A DNA stretch of 64,000 nucleotides from JAOBAU01 sp034667465 (GCA_034667465.1 JAXDJV010000027.1:189870-253869), one strand, 5' to 3'. Shown: positions 43,851-53,291, counted from the stretch's first letter. Numbers and translations are program-made. Notes: a model not told the origin generated them from the sequence alone.

Positions 43851-44117
43851 TCACCTCGAAAGCACTTCGCGACGGACTTCGGCCAGCGCGATTCGCCAAT
43901 CCTGCTCGTCGTCCGGATCGCTATCGGCGTCAGATGCGCGCCGCTCGATTTCGGCTGCCCAGGCGGCCTTAACATCCTCGTCACTCTCCTCGAGGCTGGA
44001 AAGTAGTTCGGCTGCGATCCTTGCTCGTTCAGGGGCGCCAGCTGAAGCGAGGACAATGGTGAAGGAATCAACGCGCCGCCAAATCTCCACCCCGCGTAGG
44101 ACTCGCCTCCTCCCCAT
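43851..44117 (-). CDS. Addiction-module antitoxin-like protein
   Basis: 88 residues. APERARIAAELLSSLEESDEDVKAAWAAEIERR matches the Unstab_antitox (addiction module component) family. The extra N-terminal residues suggest a GTG start at 44090 instead of ATG 44117. Because its ParE partner next door is broken, this is an orphan antitoxin, perhaps kept for control or on its way to loss. Diverges from radA. Confidence 0.65.
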   Translation of the reverse strand: MGRRRVLRGVEIWRRVDSFTIVLASAGAPERARIAAELLSSLEESDEDVKAAWAAEIERRASDADSDPDDEQDWRIALAEVRREVLSR

Positions 44118-44131
44118 ACAATGCTCCCGCG

Positions 44132-45472
44132 ATGGCGAAGAAACCGGCGGTGGTTTACTCCTGTACCGAGTGCGGAGCGCAGGCGAGCAAGTGGATCGGG
44201 CGATGCGCGGAGTGCAGCGCGTGGAACTCGTACGTGCAGGAAACAGCGGCGCCGGTGAACCCGCAGCCCGGCGCGATGGGCGGCGGCGCGCCGGTACCGA
44301 TCGACGCCATCGATGCCGACGTCTCGCCGCGCATCTCCACTGACCTCCCCAACCTCGATCGCGTCCTCGGCGGAGGGCTCGTTCTCGGAGCGGTTACTCT
44401 CGTGGGCGGCGAGCCGGGCATCGGCAAATCGACGCTCCTGCTCCAGGCCGCCGAACGGCTTGCGCGCCGCGGTCCCGTTCTTTACGTCTCCGGCGAAGAG
44501 TCGCCGCGACAGATCGCCATGCGCGCCCGGCGCCTCGGCACCGTCAGCTCCAACATCCACATCTTCACCGAGACGTCCGTCGAACGGATCGTCGCCGCCA
44601 TCGAGCAGATGAAGCCGGTCGCCGCCATCGTCGACTCGATTCAGACCGTTTACACTGGCTCGAACAGTTCTACACCCGGTAGCGTTGGACAGGTCCGCGA
44701 CTCCGCCGGAATCCTGATGACCACCGCCAAGCGGCTCTCCATTCCGATCTTCCTCATCGGCCACATCACCAAAGAAGGAACGATCGCCGGACCGAAATCG
44801 CTCGAGCACATCGTCGATACCGTCCTCTATTTCGAAGGAGAGAAATTTCAGAATTATCGCGTCGTCCGCGCTTATAAGAACCGCTTCGGTCCCGTCAATG
44901 AAGTGGCCATTTATCAAATGCACGACGACGGACTCGAAGAAGTTCCCAATCCTTCCGCCGCGCTCATTGCACAGCGCAGCCAGGCGGCCGGCTCCGCAAT
45001 TGTTGCCGCGCTCGAAGGAACTCGTCCGCTGTTGATCGAATTACAGGCGCTCGTTTCCGCGACGCATTTTCCGTCGCCGCGACGAATGGCAATGGGAGTC
45101 GATGCAAACCGTGTCTCGCTTCTGCTCGCTGTACTGGAAAAGAAAAACGGCGGCAGTTTTCTCTCCAATGACGTCTATGTAAACCTCGCCGGCGGCCTGC
45201 AGATCGACGAGCCGGCCATCGACCTCGGCATCCTCGCGGCCCTCATCTCCTCTCAACGCAACCGCCCGATCGCCTACGACGTCGCGGTCTTCGGCGAAGT
45301 CGGGCTCCTCGGCGAAGTGCGCGGCGTCTCACAGGCCGACCTTCGCGCACGCGAAGTTGCTGCGCTCGGCTTCCGCCGCGTCATCGTCCCTCACATGAAC
45401 GTTTCCGAAATCCGGGCCGACGTCGAAGTGATCGGCGTTCGCCGGATCGAGGAGTTCGCCGAACTGCTCTGA
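44132..45472 (+). CDS. radA: DNA repair protein RadA/Sms
   Basis: 446 residues. N-terminal zinc finger CTECG...CAEC, RecA-like ATPase with GEPGIGKS, the RadA-specific KNRFG motif, and a Lon protease-like C-terminal domain. It promotes branch migration in recombinational repair. A TACAAT box ends 9 nt before the ATG. Followed after 5 nt by the error-prone polymerase, making a DNA-damage operon. Confidence 0.95.
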   Translation: MAKKPAVVYSCTECGAQASKWIGRCAECSAWNSYVQETAAPVNPQPGAMGGGAPVPIDAIDADVSPRISTDLPNLDRVLGGGLVLGAVTLVGGEPGIGKSTLLLQAAERLARRGPVLYVSGEESPRQIAMRARRLGTVSSNIHIFTETSVERIVAAIEQMKPVAAIVDSIQTVYTGSNSSTPGSVGQVRDSAGILMTTAKRLSIPIFLIGHITKEGTIAGPKSLEHIVDTVLYFEGEKFQNYRVVRAYKNRFGPVNEVAIYQMHDDGLEEVPNPSAALIAQRSQAAGSAIVAALEGTRPLLIELQALVSATHFPSPRRMAMGVDANRVSLLLAVLEKKNGGSFLSNDVYVNLAGGLQIDEPAIDLGILAALISSQRNRPIAYDVAVFGEVGLLGEVRGVSQADLRAREVAALGFRRVIVPHMNVSEIRADVEVIGVRRIEEFAELL

Positions 45473-45477
45473 CCAGC

Positions 45478-48400
45478 GTGAGCGACCCCACTTCCCACGA
45501 AACCTTCAAAGCCACGCACCGATCGGCCGGCGCGCGCAAGGAACAGGCGCGCAAGCGGACCTGGCCGTCGCTGCCGAATCGAACGCGCCCCTACGCCGAG
45601 CTGCGAGCGGCATCCGCCTTCTCTTTCCTCGACGGCGCGAGCCTGCCGGAAGATCTGATCTATCACGCCGCCGCGCGCGGAGTACCGGCGATGGCGCTCA
45701 TCGACACGAACGGCGTTTACGGCGCACCGCGGTTTTACGGCTCGGCGAAAAAAGCCGGGATTCGCGCGCTGGTCGGCGCGGAGCTCGTCCTGGACGACGC
45801 GAACACGCGCCTCACGCTGCTCGTCGAGAACCGCACCGGCTATCACAACCTCTGCAGGCTGATTACCGCCGGCGCGATGACGCGGCCGAAAGGCGACGCG
45901 CGTTACACGCTGGAGCTGATCGAACAACACACGGAAGGATTGCGATGCCTGACCGGCGGCGATGAAGGTCCGCTGGCGCGAACGCTCATGGAGTCGGGCA
46001 CCGACGACGCCGAAACAGTGCTGCAGACGATCGCCGGCATCTTCAAAGATCGGACGCACGTCGAATTGCAGCGCCATCGCCGCCGCGACCAGGCGCATCG
46101 CAACGCCGCGCTGGTTGCGATGGCGCGACGCCTGCGCCTGCCGCTCGTCGCCACGAACGGCGTCCGTTACGCGCGTGCCGAAGACAAAGAGCTGCTCGAC
46201 GTCCTGACGTGCATTCGTGAAGGTCAACACGTTGACAAAGCCGGCCGCCTGCTCGGCGCGAACCGCGAGCGCTTCATCAAAAGTGCAGCGGAGATGTCGG
46301 CGCTCTTCTCCGATCTCCCGGAAGCGATCGATGGCGCGTGGGAGCTCGCCAACACGCTCGACTTCACTCTCGCCGACCTCGGCTATCGCTTCCCCGAATA
46401 TCCGCTGCCGAACGGCGAATCGCCGATGTCGTTCCTCCGCAAGATCGCGTGGAACGGCGCCACCGCGCGATTCCGCCCGCTCACCGCGAAGGCGCAGCGG
46501 CAGATCGAGAAAGAGCTGGCCATGATCGAAAAGCTCGACCTCGCCGGCTACTTCCTCATCGTCTGGGACATCGTGCAGTTCTGCAATCGAGAAAAAATCC
46601 TCGTACAGGGCCGCGGCTCGGCGGCGAACAGCGCGGTCTGTTACGCGCTCGGCATCACCGCGGTCGATCCGGTGAAGATGGATCTGCTCTTCGAACGGTT
46701 TTTGTCCGAGGAGCGCGGAGAGTGGCCGGACATCGATCTCGATCTGCCGTCGGGCGATCAGCGCGAGAAAGCGATTCAGCACGTTTACAAAACGTACGGC
46801 GTGCACGGCGCGGCGATGACCGCGAACGTCATCACATACCGCGATCGATCCGCCGCGCGCGAAGTCGGGAAAGCACTCGGCTTTTCACTCGAACAGGCCG
46901 ACAAGCTTTCGAAGTGCATGTCGACCTGGAACTTCGGCGAGATCCGCGAAAAGATCGACTCGATGCCGGAGCAGCTCGGCATCGCCGGCTTCGACGCCGA
47001 AGATTTGCGCGTCCAGCACTTCATCCGCCTCTTCAGCTCCATCCAGAATCTCCCGCGGCATCTCGGTCAGCACTCCGGTGGCATGGTCATGGCGAAAGGA
47101 CGGCTCGACGAGATCGTGCCGCTCGAACCGGCATCGATGCCGGGCCGCGTCGTCATTCAATGGGACAAAGACGACTGCGCCGATCTCGGCATCATCAAAG
47201 TCGATCTGCTCGGCCTCGGCATGCTCTCCGCTCTCGAGGAAGCGATCCCGATCATTCGAAAGCACGAACGGATCGACGTCGATCTCGCGCATCTCCCGCC
47301 CGACGATCCGCTCGTCTACAAAATGCTCAACGAAGCCGACACGATCGGCATGTTCCAGGTGGAGAGCCGCGCGCAGATGGCGTCGCTGCCGCGGCACAAA
47401 CCGAAAAACTTCTACGACATCGTCGTGCAGGTGGCGATCATCCGTCCCGGCCCGATCGTCGGCGGCATGATCAAACCGTTCTTCGATCGCCGTCAGGGAA
47501 AAGCGCCGGTCGAATATCCGCATCCCTGCCTCGAACCGATTCTCGCGCGCACGCTCGGCGTCCCGCTCTTTCAGGAACAACTGCTGCGCATCGCCATGGT
47601 CGCGGCCGGCTTCACCGGAGGCGAAGCGGAAGAGCTGCGCCGCGCGATGGGCTTCAAGCGCTCGATGGAACGGATGGTCGACATCGAGCGGCGGCTCCGC
47701 GAAGGGATGTCGAAGAACGGCATCGGCGTCGCGGCGCAGGAGCAGATCGTGAAGTCGATCACGTCGTTCGCGCTCTACGGATTCCCGGAGTCGCACGCGG
47801 CGAGCTTCGCGCTAATCGCGTACGCCAGCGCGTACATCAAAGCGCGGCATCCGGCGGCGTTTTACGTCGCGCTGCTCAACGCGTGGCCGATGGGTTTCTA
47901 TCATCCGGCGACGCTCATCAAAGATGCGCAGCGGCACGGCATCAGAGTCTTTCCGATCGACATCAATCACTCCGGATGGGAGTGTCGCTGGGAGCGCGGC
48001 GGCGTACGGCTCGGAATGCGATTCGTGCGCGGGCTGCGTGAAGTGACGGGGCGCGCGATCGAGCAGGCGGCGCCGTTCACGTCGGCGGATGACGTCGCGG
48101 TGCGCTGCCGCATTCGCGGCGATCAGCTGACGAAGCTCGCATACGCCGGCGCGCTCGGCTCACTCGGAGTCACGCGCCGTGCCGCGTTGTGGCAGGCATC
48201 GCAGGCGGCGAAACCGGCCGGCGAACTGTTTGAGAAGTCTGGTGTGGAGGCGCAGTCCCCTCTTCCCGAAATGTCGCGCTTCGAAGAGACGACTGCCGAT
48301 TACGACGCCATGCAGCTGACGGCGGGACCGCATCTGCTGACGCATTTCCGCCGGCAGCTGACGCGCGACGGCGTCGTCAGCGCGCGCGAGCTGAAGAAAC

Positions 48401-48684
48401 TGCGCAACGGCTCGCGCGTCACGACCGCCGGCGCGGTCATCGTCCGGCAGCGGCCCGGCACCGCGAAAGGTTTCGTCTTCCTCACTCTCGAAGATGAGAC
48501 CGGCCTGTCGCAGGCCATCGTCCATCCCGATCTCTTCCGCGAACATCGCGCGCTCATCGTCGGATCGCCGGGACTGATCGTGGAAGGAACACTCCAGAAT
48601 CTGGAAGGACAGCCGTCAGTGAAGGCCGATCGCTTCCGTCCGCTGGAGATGACCGACAGCGTTCCGAGCTACGATTTCCACTAA
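45478..48684 (+). CDS. dnaE2: Error-prone DNA polymerase DnaE2
   Basis: 1068 residues, GTG start. A C-family polymerase of DnaE2 length (ImuC). PHP domain at the N-terminus (AELRAASAFSFLDGASLPE), palm residues in PDIDLDLPSGDQRE, and GRGSAANSAVCYALGIT; the C-terminal OB region ends with the SYDFH tail typical of DnaE2. It carries out translesion synthesis in mutagenic repair. No imuA/imuB genes are in the window, so partners lie elsewhere or are absent. Confidence 0.93.
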   Translation: MSDPTSHETFKATHRSAGARKEQARKRTWPSLPNRTRPYAELRAASAFSFLDGASLPEDLIYHAAARGVPAMALIDTNGVYGAPRFYGSAKKAGIRALVGAELVLDDANTRLTLLVENRTGYHNLCRLITAGAMTRPKGDARYTLELIEQHTEGLRCLTGGDEGPLARTLMESGTDDAETVLQTIAGIFKDRTHVELQRHRRRDQAHRNAALVAMARRLRLPLVATNGVRYARAEDKELLDVLTCIREGQHVDKAGRLLGANRERFIKSAAEMSALFSDLPEAIDGAWELANTLDFTLADLGYRFPEYPLPNGESPMSFLRKIAWNGATARFRPLTAKAQRQIEKELAMIEKLDLAGYFLIVWDIVQFCNREKILVQGRGSAANSAVCYALGITAVDPVKMDLLFERFLSEERGEWPDIDLDLPSGDQREKAIQHVYKTYGVHGAAMTANVITYRDRSAAREVGKALGFSLEQADKLSKCMSTWNFGEIREKIDSMPEQLGIAGFDAEDLRVQHFIRLFSSIQNLPRHLGQHSGGMVMAKGRLDEIVPLEPASMPGRVVIQWDKDDCADLGIIKVDLLGLGMLSALEEAIPIIRKHERIDVDLAHLPPDDPLVYKMLNEADTIGMFQVESRAQMASLPRHKPKNFYDIVVQVAIIRPGPIVGGMIKPFFDRRQGKAPVEYPHPCLEPILARTLGVPLFQEQLLRIAMVAAGFTGGEAEELRRAMGFKRSMERMVDIERRLREGMSKNGIGVAAQEQIVKSITSFALYGFPESHAASFALIAYASAYIKARHPAAFYVALLNAWPMGFYHPATLIKDAQRHGIRVFPIDINHSGWECRWERGGVRLGMRFVRGLREVTGRAIEQAAPFTSADDVAVRCRIRGDQLTKLAYAGALGSLGVTRRAALWQASQAAKPAGELFEKSGVEAQSPLPEMSRFEETTADYDAMQLTAGPHLLTHFRRQLTRDGVVSARELKKLRNGSRVTTAGAVIVRQRPGTAKGFVFLTLEDETGLSQAIVHPDLFREHRALIVGSPGLIVEGTLQNLEGQPSVKADRFRPLEMTDSVPSYDFH

Positions 48685-48736
48685 CGCGTGTTCCCGGTCA
48701 CGGTCCCGCTGATCGTCGCGCGTACAATCGCGCTTA

Positions 48737-49810
48737 ATGAGCACGAGTCCGGTTCCTGTTGTACCGATCGAAGAAGCTGCGCCCATCGAAGTCGTTCGCC
48801 GCCGTCCGGCGGTCGAAGAGATCGTGGCGTGGGTCGTCATGGTCGCGGCGATGTTCTTCGTGCTGTTCCTCCATCTGGTTCCGGCCGTCGTCACCGGACT
48901 GGCGCTCTACCTGATCCTCGATCGCCTCGCGCTCTCCTTCCGCAAACGCCTCGGCAGCGCCTCGCGAACCGTGGCGATGCTCCTCGTGACCGTCATCGGC
49001 ACCAGCATCATCGTCGGCGCGATTGCGCTGAGCGTTTCGTTCATGCGCCATCACGCCGGCAACGTGCCCGCGATGATGACGAAGATGGCCGACATCCTGA
49101 AGTCGACGCGCGCATGGCTTGGCGGCATCGGCGAAGAGCTCATCCCCGAAGTGCTCGTCGACGCGGAAAATTTGAAAGCGGGTGTCGTCGACTGGCTCAC
49201 CGAGCACGCCGAGGCGGTGAAACATGCCGGCAGCTGGTTCTCGATGGGAGTCGTGCACGCGATCATGGGTGTGCTGCTGGCGGTGCTGGTCTTCTTCCGT
49301 CACGTCACGAAGCATGGCGAGACGCGCGGTCCGCTCGCACACTGCCTCGTCGAGAAAGTCGATCGTTTCGCGCACGCGTTCTCGCGCATCGCAACGGCGC
49401 AGATCAAGATCTCCGCGGTCAACACGGCGCTGACCGGCATCTATCTGCTGGTGATTCTGCCGCTCTTCGGAAAGCACATTCCGTTCGCCTCGACGATCGT
49501 GCTGGTGACGTTCATCTGCGGACTGCTTCCGGTGGTCGGCAACCTCATTTCGAACACCGTGATCGTGGTGCTGTCGCTCGGCGTTTCGGTCGGGACGTCG
49601 ATCGCGTCGCTCGTGTTTCTCGTGCTGATTCACAAGCTGGAATACCTCATCAACTCCCGCATCGTTGGCGGCGAGACCGACTCGCAGGCATGGGAAATCC
49701 TCTTGGCCATCATCATCGGCGAGAGCGCGTTCGGGGTGTCCGGCGTGGTGATGGCGCCGATCATCTACGCGTTCGTGAAGCGTGAGCTGCGCGAACGCGG
49801 TCTTGTGTAG
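48737..49810 (+). CDS. AI-2E family transporter (PerM-like)
   Basis: 357 residues with about seven to eight transmembrane helices and the central soluble segment (MADILKSTRAWLGGIGEELIP). The C-terminal block VGNLISNTVIVVLSL, LEYLINSRIVGG and WEILLAIIIGESAFG is the family signature. Members export varied small molecules or ions; substrate unknown. A TACAAT box ends 8 nt before the ATG. Confidence 0.9.
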   Translation: MSTSPVPVVPIEEAAPIEVVRRRPAVEEIVAWVVMVAAMFFVLFLHLVPAVVTGLALYLILDRLALSFRKRLGSASRTVAMLLVTVIGTSIIVGAIALSVSFMRHHAGNVPAMMTKMADILKSTRAWLGGIGEELIPEVLVDAENLKAGVVDWLTEHAEAVKHAGSWFSMGVVHAIMGVLLAVLVFFRHVTKHGETRGPLAHCLVEKVDRFAHAFSRIATAQIKISAVNTALTGIYLLVILPLFGKHIPFASTIVLVTFICGLLPVVGNLISNTVIVVLSLGVSVGTSIASLVFLVLIHKLEYLINSRIVGGETDSQAWEILLAIIIGESAFGVSGVVMAPIIYAFVKRELRERGLV

Positions 49811-49815
49811 CGGCG

Positions 49816-49830
49816 CCGGCGACGCGCCGG
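49816..49830 (+). terminator. Short GC hairpin after the permease gene
   Basis: CCGGCG / CGCCGG with an ACG loop, between converging genes. No T tract; weak evidence for termination. Confidence 0.3.
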
Positions 49831-49900
49831 TGCGATGCTTCGCACAGCGTCAGTGAACGGCTTCGCGGCGGATCATGACGTGGAGCAGCGCGTGCGCCGG

Positions 49901-50497
49901 TTAGGCTGCATTCTCTATTTTCGCCGCGAGGACGAAATCGCTTCGCGTCAGCCCGTCGATCTTGTGCGTCCAGATTTGCACGCGCGCGCTGCCCCATCGC
50001 AGGAGGATGTCGGGATGATGTCCCTGCTCCTCCGCGATGGTACCGATGCGATTCGTGAACGCCAGCGCCTGCGCGAAATCGGGAAACGGAAACTCCTTCT
50101 CCAGATGATGTCCATCGATGACGCGCCATCCATTGCCGAGCTCCGCGAGCAACGCTTCGCGCGCGGCCGGTTCGAGCGGCGGCACACCACCGCGGCACGG
50201 GATGCATTTGTCGTCAGCGAGCTTCGGTGAAGACATACCGGTTCCTCCGCAGTTGCGAATGTATGACGCGAACTCGTCGGCGTCGACGCGATGGTGGAAC
50301 GCTTCGACGCCGTCGACGTAAATGACCGGCACGTCGTCGGTAAAACGCGCCTGCAGCGAGGGATCGAGATCGATGTCGCACTCGTAGAGCACGACCGGCA
50401 GCCGGTGAAGTTGCACGGCCGCGCGGATGTTGCTCTTCGCCGTGTCGCAGAGCGGACAATCGCGGCGCGTGTAGAGCGTTACTTCGGCCGTTTTCAT
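49901..50497 (-). CDS. Glutaredoxin-like / pterin-4a-carbinolamine dehydratase fusion
   Basis: 198 residues. Residues 1-85: thioredoxin-fold glutaredoxin-like (DUF836) domain with redox CPLC in TRRDCPLCDTAK and cis-Pro in DVPVIYVDG. From residue 88: a full pterin carbinolamine dehydratase with the His triad region (GHHPDILLRWGSARVQIWTHK) and GLTRSDFVLAAKI. A methionine at the join (50236) is preceded by GGAGGA with 6-nt spacing, so the second domain could also be made alone. Start at 50497 (MKTAEVTLYT). Confidence 0.87.
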   Translation of the reverse strand: MKTAEVTLYTRRDCPLCDTAKSNIRAAVQLHRLPVVLYECDIDLDPSLQARFTDDVPVIYVDGVEAFHHRVDADEFASYIRNCGGTGMSSPKLADDKCIPCRGGVPPLEPAAREALLAELGNGWRVIDGHHLEKEFPFPDFAQALAFTNRIGTIAEEQGHHPDILLRWGSARVQIWTHKIDGLTRSDFVLAAKIENAA

Positions 50498-50523
50498 CGC
50501 ATAGACTCGGGAAAGGAGCATAC

Positions 50524-51294
50524 ATGACCGACAAAGTAACCATCGATCTCGGCGGACGCGTCGCGCTCGTCACCGGCGCGTCGCGCGGCATCGGACGCGA
50601 AACCGCCGCGCGGCTAGCCGCGGCCGGCGCACGCGTCGCCATCAACTATCAGCGGAGCGCCGCCGATGCCGAATCGCTCGTGCGCGAGCTCGGTGAAGAG
50701 CGCGCCTTCGCCGTGCAGGCGGACGTCGGCAATCCGCGCGATGCCGAGACACTCGTCGACGCCGTCGTCGCCCACTTCGGCCGGATCGACATCGTCGTCA
50801 ACAACGCCGCCACCTTCGACATGAACCTCTTCGAGCGCGACGACTACGAAGCGTGGCAGCGCGGCTGGCAGTCGACGTTTGCCGTGAACGTCTTCGGCGC
50901 CGCGAACGTCACGTATCTCGCGATGCGCTCGATGCGCGCGAACGGCGGCGGAAAGATCATCAACGTCGCCTCGCGCGCCGCCTTCCGCGGCGAGACGGAG
51001 TTCGCCGACTACGGCGCCTCCAAAGCCGCGCTCGTCAATCTCACGCGATCGATTGCGCGCTCCTGCGCGAAGGACGGCATCGTCGCCAGCTGTGTCGCCC
51101 CCGGCTTCATCGATACCGACATGGCTCGTGACGAGCTCGCCGCGCATTACGAAGAGATCGTCAGCCAGATCCCGCTGCGCCGCGTCGGCACGGTTGGAGA
51201 CGTTGCGGCTGCGATTCTCTTCCTCGCCTCCCCGCTCGCCGACTACCTGAACGGCGTCACGATCGACGTCAACGGAGGAAGCTGGTTCCACTGA
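50524..51294 (+). CDS. SDR-family oxidoreductase (FabG-like)
   Basis: 256 residues. NAD(P)-binding TGASRGIGRE, NNAATFD, active-site Ser in INVASRAAF and YGASKAAL (YxxxK), and C-terminal NGVTIDVNGGSW. Classical short-chain dehydrogenase; 3-oxoacyl-ACP reductase-like, but a sugar or steroid-type substrate cannot be excluded. Diverges from the glutaredoxin fusion with 26 nt between starts; GGAG site before ATG 50524. Confidence 0.92.
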   Translation: MTDKVTIDLGGRVALVTGASRGIGRETAARLAAAGARVAINYQRSAADAESLVRELGEERAFAVQADVGNPRDAETLVDAVVAHFGRIDIVVNNAATFDMNLFERDDYEAWQRGWQSTFAVNVFGAANVTYLAMRSMRANGGGKIINVASRAAFRGETEFADYGASKAALVNLTRSIARSCAKDGIVASCVAPGFIDTDMARDELAAHYEEIVSQIPLRRVGTVGDVAAAILFLASPLADYLNGVTIDVNGGSWFH

Positions 51295-51302
51295 CTGCGC
51301 CG

Positions 51303-52373
51303 CTACTCGCCGACGCGGCGGAAGAGCCGCGCCATCCCTCGCAATCCGCGCCATACGTAGAGCCACGGCAGTGCCGCGCGCGAATGGGTCGAGAAACTTT
51401 CGAACATGAACGCGGGCGGCGGAAAGGCGAGTTGCCGCAGCCGCTGCGCGCGCTGTCGCCAGGTTGGCAGCGCGGCGACGTTCGCCACGAGCACCGCGGC
51501 ACGACGCTGATGGCGATCGGGGAAACGTCGCTCATCGTGCTGCTCGTGGGACGGCAGCCAGTCGTTCGCGCGATCGTGCGGCGTTCGCTCCAGCCACTCG
51601 TCGGCGAGCGCGATCATCGTCTCGCACGTCGCGACGATTCGTCGCTCGGCAGCGCGGTGCCAGAACTCGCGATGCTGATCGGACGTCATCCGCTGCCGTA
51701 AGCGATCGACGTCGACGAGCCAGATCAGCCGTTCGCTTTCGTGATGATGGGCGATGCGATGGATGCATGCGAGCAGCAGCGCGTCGGCCTCGCAAAGCCC
51801 GCGCGCGTTCGCGGAGATCCGCGGCAGCGAGACGGCGCGTTGCGTGAGCTCGTCGTACGTCAGCGCCGTCGCGAAGACCGGCGTGTTCGTGATCGCCCAG
51901 TGCACGTCGAGCACGTGTGTGATGCCGAACGGGTCTACGCGCGAGAACGACGCCTGGCGCAGCGCCAGCTCGTCGCCGCTGTCGATTGCCTGCTCGTATC
52001 CGAGCGCCGCGAGCGACTCCGCGACCACCGCGCGGTCCGACTCGGCGATCAGCAGATCGCAATCCGCGCGCGGCCGAAGATCGGGACGCTCGTAACGCGA
52101 ATACGCCAGCGCTGTTCCTTTCAGGATGAGCGGCTGCACACGCAGTCCGGCGAGAACGCGGCGCAGCTCGGTCAGCCGCAGCGGCTCGATGACACTCGCC
52201 CGCATCGCCGCTCCGCGAAGTTGCGGAGCTGATGACGCGGCAAACGCCAGCGGCGCGACGCCGTGCTCTTCGAATGCAGCAAGCTCATCGTCAGTGAGCT
52301 CCGCGAATACCGTCCGCTCGCCGCGCAACGCCGCCGCAAGCGGCGCGCGCAGACGCGGCGCGATCGCCGGCAT
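51303..52373 (-). CDS. Nucleotidyltransferase-fold family protein (NTP_transf_5-like)
   Basis: 356 residues. LILKGTALAYSRY, RPRADCDLLIAESD and the histidine segment HVLDVHWAI match the 'uncharacterised nucleotidyltransferase' family (PF14907-type), often found with capsule or peptide-modification genes. No transmembrane helices. Start at 52373 (MPAIAPRL); a start at 52406 would run through the 61-bp palindrome. Function unknown. Confidence 0.72.
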   Translation of the reverse strand: MPAIAPRLRAPLAAALRGERTVFAELTDDELAAFEEHGVAPLAFAASSAPQLRGAAMRASVIEPLRLTELRRVLAGLRVQPLILKGTALAYSRYERPDLRPRADCDLLIAESDRAVVAESLAALGYEQAIDSGDELALRQASFSRVDPFGITHVLDVHWAITNTPVFATALTYDELTQRAVSLPRISANARGLCEADALLLACIHRIAHHHESERLIWLVDVDRLRQRMTSDQHREFWHRAAERRIVATCETMIALADEWLERTPHDRANDWLPSHEQHDERRFPDRHQRRAAVLVANVAALPTWRQRAQRLRQLAFPPPAFMFESFSTHSRAALPWLYVWRGLRGMARLFRRVGE

Positions 52374-52389
52374 CCGGATGTAATCCTTG

Positions 52390-52450
52390 GGGGTCACATC
52401 TGACACTTTGACTTTAGCGGCGCTAAAGTCAAAGTGTCAGATGTGACCCC
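52390..52450 (+). repeat. Perfect 61-bp palindrome
   Basis: GGGGTCACATCTGACACTTT... on the left and its exact reverse complement on the right, 30-bp arms around a single central base (52420). Such end motifs (GGGGTCA...TGACCCC) resemble the repeats mobilised by REP-associated transposases, but no transposase is here. Lies between diverging genes. Confidence 0.9.
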
Positions 52451-52488
52451 GAATACACGGCCTGCAAATTGCTCTTCGTAACGGTGAG

Positions 52489-52680
52489 ATGTCCACCATT
52501 ACTGTTCTCGTCATCGCCGCCGCTGCGGTCGTCCTTGCGCTCGCGCTCGCCTACGTCCCGATGCGGCTGCTCCTGGCGCACATGGCCGCCAACATCCGCC
52601 ACTTCATTCAGCGCACGCGCGAGCGTCGCACCACCGACCGCGACACGCCCGACCGCCGAAAAGCAGAGTCCGGAAGTTAG
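52489..52680 (+). CDS. Small single-helix membrane protein (hypothetical)
   Basis: 63 residues: hydrophobic helix VLVIAAAAVVLALALAYVPM followed by a basic, arginine-rich tail (RHFIQRTRERRTTDRD). Ribosome site GGTGAG before ATG 52489. Its stop overlaps the tlpA stop on the other strand. Probably inner-membrane, cytoplasmic tail; role unknown. Confidence 0.5.
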   Translation: MSTITVLVIAAAAVVLALALAYVPMRLLLAHMAANIRHFIQRTRERRTTDRDTPDRRKAESGS

Positions 52681-53291
52681 CTCCGTTTTGCGGCGAGCGC
52701 TTTCTTCAGCTCGTCCTGCAGCGACGCGTCGTTCGCTTCGATCATCCCGTACTTCTTCCAGACGATCGTGCCGTTGCGGTCGATGAGCACCGTCGTCGGA
52801 ATGACGTTCGTCTGAAAGATGCCGGCCAGCTTTCCTTCCGGATCGAGCGCGATCGGATAGCTCATGGAGTGCTGGGTGACGAACTCCTTCACCGGCTCGA
52901 CTCCGCCTTCATCGAGACTGACGCCGACGACTTTGAAGCCGTCGCCGGAATGCTGCAGGTGCATCTGCTCGAGCTCCGGAATCTCGTGACGGCACGGCCC
53001 GCACCACGTCGCCCAGAGATTGAGGAGCACGACGTTCCCCTTCTCGTTCGCGACGTCGAACTTCGCGCCGTCGAGCAGCGGCGCTTCGAACGCCGGCATC
53101 GCATCGCCGACGTTGATGCCACCGGCAGGTTGCGGCGGAATGCCAGGCGACGCCTGAGGCGCGGTGTTGGTCGCCATGCCGTGCGCAGAGCTCATCGTCG
53201 TGGTCGTAACGGTTGCTTTCTTCGTTTCACGGTGACACGCGGCTCCGGCGATCGCCGTAACGACGAGAAGCAGCGCAATTTTCCTGGGCAT
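52677..53291 (-). CDS. TlpA-like thioredoxin-fold lipoprotein
   Basis: 204 residues. Lipobox AGAAC at residue 18, a Thr/Ser-rich linker, then a TlpA/ResA-type thioredoxin domain with WATWCGPCR active site and cis-Pro VIPTTVLID. Anchored outside the cytoplasmic membrane; expected to reduce disulphides, for example in cytochrome c maturation or with its neighbour. It lies 10 nt downstream of the BNR lipoprotein gene. Confidence 0.9.
   Translation of the reverse strand: MPRKIALLLVVTAIAGAACHRETKKATVTTTTMSSAHGMATNTAPQASPGIPPQPAGGINVGDAMPAFEAPLLDGAKFDVANEKGNVVLLNLWATWCGPCRHEIPELEQMHLQHSGDGFKVVGVSLDEGGVEPVKEFVTQHSMSYPIALDPEGKLAGIFQTNVIPTTVLIDRNGTIVWKKYGMIEANDASLQDELKKALAAKRS

Noticed and set aside
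44840..45200. AT-richer stretch in radA as a sign of gene transfer
   Set aside because: The gene is housekeeping, intact and continuous with normal composition on both sides.
46338..48041. 567-residue plus-strand frame inside dnaE2
   Set aside because: Out-of-frame shadow; Arg-rich and without domains.
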